17,698 nt of DNA from assembly GCA_005888675.1 (NCBI GenBank), contig VBBA01000065.1, forward strand, positions 1 to 17,698. The letters run 5' to 3'. The notes beneath the pieces are model-generated. The model worked only from the letters and a program-made list of their open reading frames with translations. It had not been told where the DNA came from and searched no databases. Source of the DNA: Candidatus Bathyarchaeota archaeon (GTDB lineage Archaea > Thermoproteota > Bathyarchaeia > 40CM-2-53-6). Made by a program: the position numbers and the translations under genes. Below, in pieces: positions 12,632-17,698 of the stretch (position 1 is its first letter; the number at the start of each line of letters is the position of its first letter).

Positions 12632-13681
12632 TCACTCGTATTTTATGCGTGGATCCAATAGCCCGTATAATACGTCGGCGCCAAAGTTGGCTACAATGAC
12701 ACAAAGGGCGATTATGAAGAACATGGCTTGCATGACCGGTATATCCTTCCAATTTATCGCATTGTATAGCCAGTAGCCGAGACCGTCCCATGCAAAAACT
12801 GTTTCCGTGATTATTGCGCCGCTTAGAATGAATCCGAAGTTCAGGGCTGCAGATGTTACGATTGGAAGAGAGGCGTTTTTCAGTGCGTGCTTGTAGAGGA
12901 CCGTTCGCTCTGGCAGCCCCTTCGCTCGGGCTGTTGTGATGTAGTCCTCACTTAATGCCTCCAGCATAGTGGCGCGAGTCAGAAGCAAGTGTCCTCCGTA
13001 TTGGAAGAGTGTAAGAGTCAGAGCGGGAAGAAACAGGTACTGCAGTCTGACCGGGATCACCTGCCATATGCTCGTCGGTGCCAGTTTGGGATCAATCCAG
13101 TTTGCAGGCGTAACCCCGGAAGCAGGCCACGTAGGATTCAGCCAGAAGACAAAAACTAGGACAAGAACCATGGCCATCCAAAACGTGGGAAGCGAGAAAG
13201 TGACCAATGATGTTGTCACCATTGTACTGTCAATGAAGCTTCCTCGTTTCTTGGCAGAAATCACGCCCAGGAATATGCCTAGCGCGAGAGCGATGACAGA
13301 TGATACGCCTATGAGGAGGAGAGTGTTTGCGAGCCTTCCACTTTGAATCATGTCCTGGGTGATTGGATCGCCCGTTTGGAAGGAGTTGCCGAAATTAAAC
13401 GTGACCATGGCCCAGAAATACTTTCCAAACCGTTCCCACACAGAGCAGGGAATGGGGTTGTGGTTCGAGTCGTACCCACAGAGCAGTCCATAACGAGTCA
13501 ATTCTGAATCGATGAATTGTTGTTTTCTCTCGGGCGGAATCTTGGGATTCTCGGCAAGTCCCGCAACCGAACCTTGCGTCCCGGGCAATAGCTCGAAAAT
13601 TACGAAGTTGAGTGTTATGACGAAGAGGATTAGGATAACGGTGTTGATCGAGCGCTTAACGAGATATCCGCGAAGGCCCAT
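12632..13681 (-). CDS. dppB: DppB-type ABC transporter permease
   Basis: This is the first membrane subunit of a peptide-type importer; at 349 residues it is of near-normal family length. Helix 1 (about 12-32) ends in the family motif LLPG. A periplasm-side segment carries the FNFGNSFQTGDP motif (95-106). Helices follow at about 118-141, 153-181, 212-232, 272-296 and 318-342. The EAA loop is present (DYITTARAKGLPERTVLYKH, 246-265). The C-terminus LLDPRIKYE is typical. An odd local feature is the Cys-containing insert DSNHNPIPC (71-79) in the first outer loop. ATG 13681 lies 60 bases after the SBP2 stop; the dppC-type gene starts 7 bases after its stop. It is part of the SBP2-dppB-dppC unit. 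The ATPase subunits are not encoded in the window. Confidence 0.93.
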   Translation of the reverse strand: MGLRGYLVKRSINTVILILFVITLNFVIFELLPGTQGSVAGLAENPKIPPERKQQFIDSELTRYGLLCGYDSNHNPIPCSVWERFGKYFWAMVTFNFGNSFQTGDPITQDMIQSGRLANTLLLIGVSSVIALALGIFLGVISAKKRGSFIDSTMVTTSLVTFSLPTFWMAMVLVLVFVFWLNPTWPASGVTPANWIDPKLAPTSIWQVIPVRLQYLFLPALTLTLFQYGGHLLLTRATMLEALSEDYITTARAKGLPERTVLYKHALKNASLPIVTSAALNFGFILSGAIITETVFAWDGLGYWLYNAINWKDIPVMQAMFFIIALCVIVANFGADVLYGLLDPRIKYE

Positions 13682-13693
13682 TGTGGACTAACC

Positions 13694-13728
13694 TAGATAA
13701 AAAGGAAAAGGGAGGGGGTTTTTTAGTT
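13694..13728 (-). terminator. Pyrimidine-rich tract between SBP2 and dppB, possible partial terminator
   Basis: On the minus strand, after the SBP2 stop, CCCCCTCCC is followed by TTTTCCTTTTTATCT just before dppB. A leaky T-tract terminator here would make more binding protein than permease, which is common in such operons. The same stretch could instead contain a weak TATA element for dppB. Confidence 0.4.
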
Positions 13729-13741
13729 TTGGGGTTTTCGT

Positions 13742-16468
13742 CTATGGGTATGGCGCTATGTTCAGTAGCACGGATGGACTGGGCGAAAATGGCGAAGTAA
13801 GCGCATCGTCCAAGTGGGACGCGACTATTGCAACTTCACCGCTGATCGTTCCAGGTGTCGACTCGAAGGCCGACCTGTGCCAGTAAGTGTACGCTGCTGT
13901 GTTGCAACCGGATGTTGCTGTGCCAGAGTTGCCGAAGCAAGCTCCAACGCTTGCGAGGTCGCTGATTGTCACTGTGCCTGTCTTTGCTTGGTCTGCATAG
14001 CTGAACTCTTGGAACTGGCCCTTCTCTGCTGCAACTCCACTGCCGGTGCTCCATGTCGCATCAAAACTTCTCATGTATTGTGCGAACGGGTCAGAGGCAG
14101 AGGGCGACAGTAGGAATGCTTGAAGGAACAGTTTGGCGCTCAATCCTAACGCTTGTGTGGCTCTGCTACCGTCAGAGTTCTGAGCGCAACCCGTCCCTAG
14201 TTTTCCTAGGTCAGACGTGAAGACGGATAGGCACTCATAGGCTCCGGAGCCGATCAATGTTCCTGCAGTCAATGGGTCGTATGATGGGTCTAGTTTGGCA
14301 GCGTCGACTACCGGTACATCACCATAGACCGCGTTCGTTCCATCGGCCAATGGTATGCCAGACGGGTTAGTCTCTGAAGCGTTGGTACATGACCATCCAC
14401 TTCCGCTGCTGAATGAGCAGTCTGATGGGACCCAGTATTTGGCTGGGATCACATAGTTGCCCATGAACAGTGGATAGGATATGCTTGCGCCTAGCCATGC
14501 AACGTCGAGGTGGGTGCTGTCGAGTACTTTGATGTTCAGCATGTTAAAGAAGTTCCCGCCGACAGTCGCCGGTGCTGCATCTCTAAAGTTCTGATAAGTG
14601 AACTTTACATCCCATGCAGTAACTGGGCTGCCGTCTTGGAAGCGTAGGTTTTGTCGCAACTCGACGAGGAAGTGCTCGTTGCCCGCGGAATCCGTTGATG
14701 TTTGGTAGTTAGCGCACATCCAGCAGAACACGTTGCCCGGCTGGACTGGGCTGTTTGTCGTTAGCACATCGTATATTTGTCCGATCGCCTGGAATTCCCA
14801 GACTGATTGCGCTTGGAATATGTTGAACTCAGATGTGCCTTGGAGTTGTCCCCATCGGAGTTTAGTGGGGTCTCCACCACCGAACCTGTACAGTGAGTTG
14901 GATGGAGTGTACGATGATTGGCCGGCGAATGTCAGCGAGGGCGTATAGTATCCCTGGCCGAGTTGGTTGACTAACCCGCCTTCGGACCGCAATGCGGCCG
15001 TCCGCACTTCTTGAGCGAAGACTGGAAGATCAACCGCGTTGGCTCCCCAATCATTGAATGATGCAGTAGTGGCAGTGTTGAAGTCAATCTTGTTTCCGCT
15101 GGCTGTCGTGCAGTAGATGTTCGCATCGTTTGGTCTCGAGCCTATACCTTGGAACGCTGAACCAGTTGTTGATCCCTTGACACACGGTGCTGTTGATGCT
15201 GCAGCTGTTGCCGCATCGATCGATGGTAGACAGACAAACTGTGGATCGTTCGGTTCGACGGATTGGAGTCCACCGCAGTAGGTGGTAGCGCCTTGGCTGT
15301 TGTACAATCCGTGCATATGGTCTGGATATGGTCCGGGTAACTGGTAGCCGTAAGTGTACATGTCCCAATCGTCGATTGGAGACTTTGGCGGATCACTGAA
15401 GACAATTGGATGACCGATTGTGTTGATTGTGCCGTATTGTGGAACGACTACTGTTGCTCCGAAGAGCGCGTTCAAGCTGGCCATAAACTCGTTACCCATG
15501 TCCCTTCTGGGCTGAGTCGAACGAATCATCGCTCTGAACTTGTTGGCAGTGAATGTTGATGGAACGCCACCCGTACCGAAGTTGAGAACACATGTCCCAG
15601 AAGCCTTCGTTGGGACTGGACCAGTGTATGTAGTGCCTTGTGTGCCTGGAGTGAGTGAAGCAATCATCAAATCAGCGGCCCGACAGAAGTCTGGGCTGCC
15701 AACTGGTTGCTGTCCATCACCACCACTTGGGGCGATGCGATATGCGTCGATGCATGCGGATCCACCGTTCAATGTATCCCACGCACATTGCTGAGCGACA
15801 GTGAGACCGTCTTGTCCCACTTGGAGTGGGGCACATGATGGGTCTTTCGCCACAGGCGAGGGACACACTAGATTTGCTAGCTCTCTGTTGGCAGAGAAGG
15901 TTGCCCTGTCGAACAGATGTCCGAATGCTTGACGTTGATAGATACCACATTGGCTGGTGTATGTTTGTTTGTTAACTGTGAACGAGGTTGAGGTCAATCC
16001 ATCGTTCCAGTCACAACCCCAGAACGGACCGTTGGCGGCTCCACCTGGAGCTTCCTGGCTCCTGGTGAATCTGCTTGATGCGCCGTTGAAGTAGAATCCG
16101 AAATCACCAAACTGTCCTTGTATGGGAGTTTGGAGAAAGTCCGGATGGGCATCGTAGCATGCCGGATTAGTTGCGTCCGTACAACCTGCAGAGGCCCAGT
16201 GGACATCGTCCGTGGGCCAGTCGGTAAGGTCTAGGTTGCCGAGCTCGAAGTCTTGGAACTCAGAACCTGTTCCTCCCGTGTTGCCGTTGTAGTAGGTATA
16301 CTGGAGTCTTGTTACTGCTCCTGCATTTGGACCGTAGACGTACCATGTGTTTCCGGCATCGCCGGGGTTTAGGCCGACGTTACCGGCTGTCGGGTGTGTT
16401 GCGAGGGGTATTGCTAGTACTGTTGTTAGAACTACTAGTGCTGCTAGTACTGGAATTTTTACTTGCAA
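13742..16468 (-). CDS. SBP2: family 5 solute-binding protein, apparently circularly permuted, with dockerin-like tail
   Basis: This 908-residue secreted binding protein belongs to the Dpp/Opp-type importer encoded directly downstream. The signal peptide is at 1-28. It is a clear paralogue of SBP1, with the same block order: FELGNLDLTDWP (74-85), QRQAFGHLFDR (178-188), DDWDMYTYGY with PYPDH (366-384), then EFNIFQAQSVWEF...IYDVLT (547-570), the LRQNLRFQDGSPVTAWDVKF motif (604-623) and GSGAY (740-744). The first set is normally C-terminal and the second N-terminal. A CWMC motif (582-585) is shared with SBP1. Extra Cys-containing insertions account for the greater length. Residues 820-888 are a degenerate dockerin-like module. 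The start is TTG 16468, the only choice that puts the signal peptide at the N-terminus, with a TATA element 33-40 bases upstream. The ligand is probably peptides, perhaps those released by the G1 peptidase; that link is inferred. Confidence 0.9.
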   Translation of the reverse strand: MQVKIPVLAALVVLTTVLAIPLATHPTAGNVGLNPGDAGNTWYVYGPNAGAVTRLQYTYYNGNTGGTGSEFQDFELGNLDLTDWPTDDVHWASAGCTDATNPACYDAHPDFLQTPIQGQFGDFGFYFNGASSRFTRSQEAPGGAANGPFWGCDWNDGLTSTSFTVNKQTYTSQCGIYQRQAFGHLFDRATFSANRELANLVCPSPVAKDPSCAPLQVGQDGLTVAQQCAWDTLNGGSACIDAYRIAPSGGDGQQPVGSPDFCRAADLMIASLTPGTQGTTYTGPVPTKASGTCVLNFGTGGVPSTFTANKFRAMIRSTQPRRDMGNEFMASLNALFGATVVVPQYGTINTIGHPIVFSDPPKSPIDDWDMYTYGYQLPGPYPDHMHGLYNSQGATTYCGGLQSVEPNDPQFVCLPSIDAATAAASTAPCVKGSTTGSAFQGIGSRPNDANIYCTTASGNKIDFNTATTASFNDWGANAVDLPVFAQEVRTAALRSEGGLVNQLGQGYYTPSLTFAGQSSYTPSNSLYRFGGGDPTKLRWGQLQGTSEFNIFQAQSVWEFQAIGQIYDVLTTNSPVQPGNVFCWMCANYQTSTDSAGNEHFLVELRQNLRFQDGSPVTAWDVKFTYQNFRDAAPATVGGNFFNMLNIKVLDSTHLDVAWLGASISYPLFMGNYVIPAKYWVPSDCSFSSGSGWSCTNASETNPSGIPLADGTNAVYGDVPVVDAAKLDPSYDPLTAGTLIGSGAYECLSVFTSDLGKLGTGCAQNSDGSRATQALGLSAKLFLQAFLLSPSASDPFAQYMRSFDATWSTGSGVAAEKGQFQEFSYADQAKTGTVTISDLASVGACFGNSGTATSGCNTAAYTYWHRSAFESTPGTISGEVAIVASHLDDALTSPFSPSPSVLLNIAPYP
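13805..14011 (-). other. Degenerate dockerin-like module at the C-terminus of SBP2
   Basis: Residues 820-888 contain ADQAKTGTVTISDLASVGAC, a loop-helix unit in dockerin register (Asp826, Gly831, Val833, Thr834, Asp837). After a Cys-containing linker comes a second unit, GTISGEVAIVASHLDD. Several calcium ligands are replaced by Ala, Thr or Glu. It aligns with the SBP1 tail. Confidence 0.5.
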
Positions 16469-16500
16469 TTTTTCTTCGAACGGCGGTTTGGTGCCGAGCC

Positions 16501-16508
16501 CTTTTAAG
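16501..16508 (-). promoter_or_regulatory. TATA element of the SBP2-dppB-dppC operon
   Basis: CTTAAAAG on the minus strand lies 33-40 bases upstream of the TTG start at 16468. It predicts a transcription start near 16477 and a leader under 15 bases, too short for a standard Shine-Dalgarno; the leader is A-rich (GAAGAAAAA). Confidence 0.5.
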
Positions 16509-16572
16509 ATTATCCCCGAAGGAGGTGCTTATGTTAGCCTAGAGAGACACTCGGATAGCAATGGTAGTCTCT

Positions 16573-16586
16573 GGATATGCATATCC
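16573..16586. promoter_or_regulatory. Perfect 14-bp palindrome between the edge gene and SBP2
   Basis: GGATATGCATATCC is fully self-complementary. It starts 4 bases after the stop codon of the upstream cohesin gene and lies about 65-72 bases before the SBP2 TATA element on the transcribed path. It could be a regulator site for the transporter operon or a terminator stem for the upstream gene. Confidence 0.35.
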
Positions 16587-16590
16587 GCCT

Positions 16591-17698
16591 TTAGGCGAGT
16601 TGTTCTGACGCGGATTCCGCTCGGCTCCTGCGGCGTCTCACGAAGAATACCAGACCGCCCACAGCGACCAAAGCAACTGCGGATATTCCAGCGAGTTGAA
16701 GGATCGAAAGGCTTTGCCCAGTATTTATGGATGCCACAGTAAAGGTCTGGGTAACCTCATTGTTCTGGGGCGGGTCGATGGCTGTCGCGTTCGTGTTGGT
16801 TACCCTCGCAGTGATCGTGTACGTCCTCGCAGGAAAGTTTGTCGTCTGGATTGTATAGTTCAAAACACGATTTCGACTAATTAGGGGAAGCTCGACCATA
16901 GCGTTGTTCGCAAGTTCAGTGGTCACAGCGGCAGAAGGATAATCGTATTTGACAGAGAGCTTCGCAGTTTCATTTCCGCTCCCAAGGTTGTGCACAGTCA
17001 CTGTCAACTTTATGGGATCGCCAGCATTCACCTTGCCCTTGTCCAGCGACATTTCGACGGCGATATCGTCGCTAACTCCGGGGTTCACAAACACGACGGC
17101 GTTTTGGCGGCTGAGGATTCCGTCAGTGTCGTTCACGATGAGTCTCACCTCGAAAAATCCTGAGCCTGCTGAAGTAGAGGAGGTGATGAACGTGTGTTGA
17201 CTTGTCATGCCGCTACCTATGTTGCTAGGAGAGAGGTCACCCCACGTCCAAAGATACCTAGTAATCCCTTTGGACGCGCCCGAATTGTGCGCAGGGTCGA
17301 AGCTCTGGCTTGCGTTGAACGTTACCAAGTCCCCAACCATGGGAGCACTCGGAGTATAGTTGAAACTGGCAACAGGCTGTGACCCTGCCTTGTTGAGGAA
17401 GTACCCGTCCCTCACTTCTAGGTTCGCGACTGGCCCAAACCCGGGAGGGGGTCCGATCACGAGTTGGTCCCGTTTCCCAGGGACGGAAGCTTGTCTAATG
17501 TCCATGGAGGTCGAGCCGATGCCGATTACTTTGAAATTTATCGAAAATAGTTTACCGTTCCCGTCCAGTCCCTGACCACAACTCCCGACCAGATAAGCGG
17601 CCTCTCGGATCGTGCTGAAAGGCGCGTCCAGTACCTCATGCTTCGCTTCGGCAACGCTACAGCCGTTAGGTAGGGATCCGCTTGAGGGGTCGAAAATT
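16591..17698 (-). CDS. Membrane-anchored cohesin-PKD-CARDB-like protein, 5' truncated by the window edge
   Basis: The frame is open to base 17697, so the apparent ATG at 17505 is internal. Of about 368 visible residues, 1-75 are the end of a cohesin domain (FDPSSGSLPNGCSV, LFSINFKV). They parallel LFDP..GCSV and LFTLTFRV in the protease at 2-1429. A PKD domain follows at about 107-205 (SFDPAHN, YLWTWGD, FFEVRLIVND). A CARDB-like domain lies at about 208-320 (VEMSLDKGKVNAGD, LTVTVHNLGSGNET, PPQNNEV). One transmembrane helix at about 333-352 is followed by an Arg-rich tail (RRRRSR), leaving the cohesin outside. By analogy with anchoring scaffoldins, it could hold dockerin proteins at the cell surface. 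It lies just upstream of the SBP2 transporter operon on the same strand, with 122 bases between. Confidence 0.82.
   Translation of the reverse strand, partial: IFDPSSGSLPNGCSVAEAKHEVLDAPFSTIREAAYLVGSCGQGLDGNGKLFSINFKVIGIGSTSMDIRQASVPGKRDQLVIGPPPGFGPVANLEVRDGYFLNKAGSQPVASFNYTPSAPMVGDLVTFNASQSFDPAHNSGASKGITRYLWTWGDLSPSNIGSGMTSQHTFITSSTSAGSGFFEVRLIVNDTDGILSRQNAVVFVNPGVSDDIAVEMSLDKGKVNAGDPIKLTVTVHNLGSGNETAKLSVKYDYPSAAVTTELANNAMVELPLISRNRVLNYTIQTTNFPARTYTITARVTNTNATAIDPPQNNEVTQTFTVASINTGQSLSILQLAGISAVALVAVGGLVFFVRRRRSRAESASEQLA

Noticed and set aside
17503..17505. ATG at 17505 as the start of the right-edge gene
   Set aside because: The 64 codons upstream are open and read as cohesin sequence (FDPSSGSLPNGCSV, LFSINFKV), and no signal peptide follows this ATG.
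1..17698. CRISPR arrays, insertion sequences, attachment sites, toxin-antitoxin or other defence genes
   Set aside because: No spaced direct repeats, transposase motifs or terminal inverted repeats were seen, and all supported genes are secretion, surface or transport functions.

Overview
The window reads as archaeal. Genes are dense and sit behind TATA-like boxes with short or no leaders. Several start codons are TTG or GTG, and nearly every product is secreted or membrane-bound. A small membrane protein with an 'IHVE..r.FTLGD' block resembles a hypothetical family I associate with Nitrososphaerota (Thaumarchaeota), so a non-marine member of that phylum is my best guess. No rRNA, tRNA or other phylogenetic marker is present to settle it. 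No gene-free stretch exceeds 300 bases.

Layout. On the + strand at the left edge is the 3' part of a gene for a cohesin-PKD-glutamic peptidase (family G1) fusion (2-1429), then a small membrane-anchored hypothetical (1591-2181). On the - strand is an orphan family 5 (oligopeptide-type) solute-binding protein, SBP1 (2340-4694). A divergent + strand gene encodes a three-helix membrane protein (4887-5330). From 5559 to the right edge everything is on the - strand, read right to left: a truncated, membrane-anchored cohesin-PKD-CARDB-like protein (16591-right edge); a second solute-binding protein, SBP2 (13742-16468); a DppB-type permease (12632-13681); a DppC-type permease with a very large extracytoplasmic insertion (10774-12624); an unknown type I membrane protein (9677-10669); a secreted cohesin protein (8634-9542); and a 939-residue secreted protein carrying an N-terminal cohesin-like domain, six Asp/Asn-rich repeats and a C-terminal dockerin (5559-8378). 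No transporter ATPase is present.

Proposed system. Cohesin domains occur in four proteins: a protease, a membrane-anchored protein and two secreted proteins. A clear dockerin ends the 939-residue protein, and degenerate dockerin-like modules end both solute-binding proteins. The Asp/Asn-rich repeat of the 939-residue protein also occurs twice in the outer loop of the permease. I infer a surface-attached complex, by analogy with a cellulosome, that joins extracellular acid proteolysis to oligopeptide capture and import. The binding proteins also look circularly permuted relative to canonical family 5 binding proteins. The domain assignments come from reading the sequence; the assembled complex is a hypothesis.
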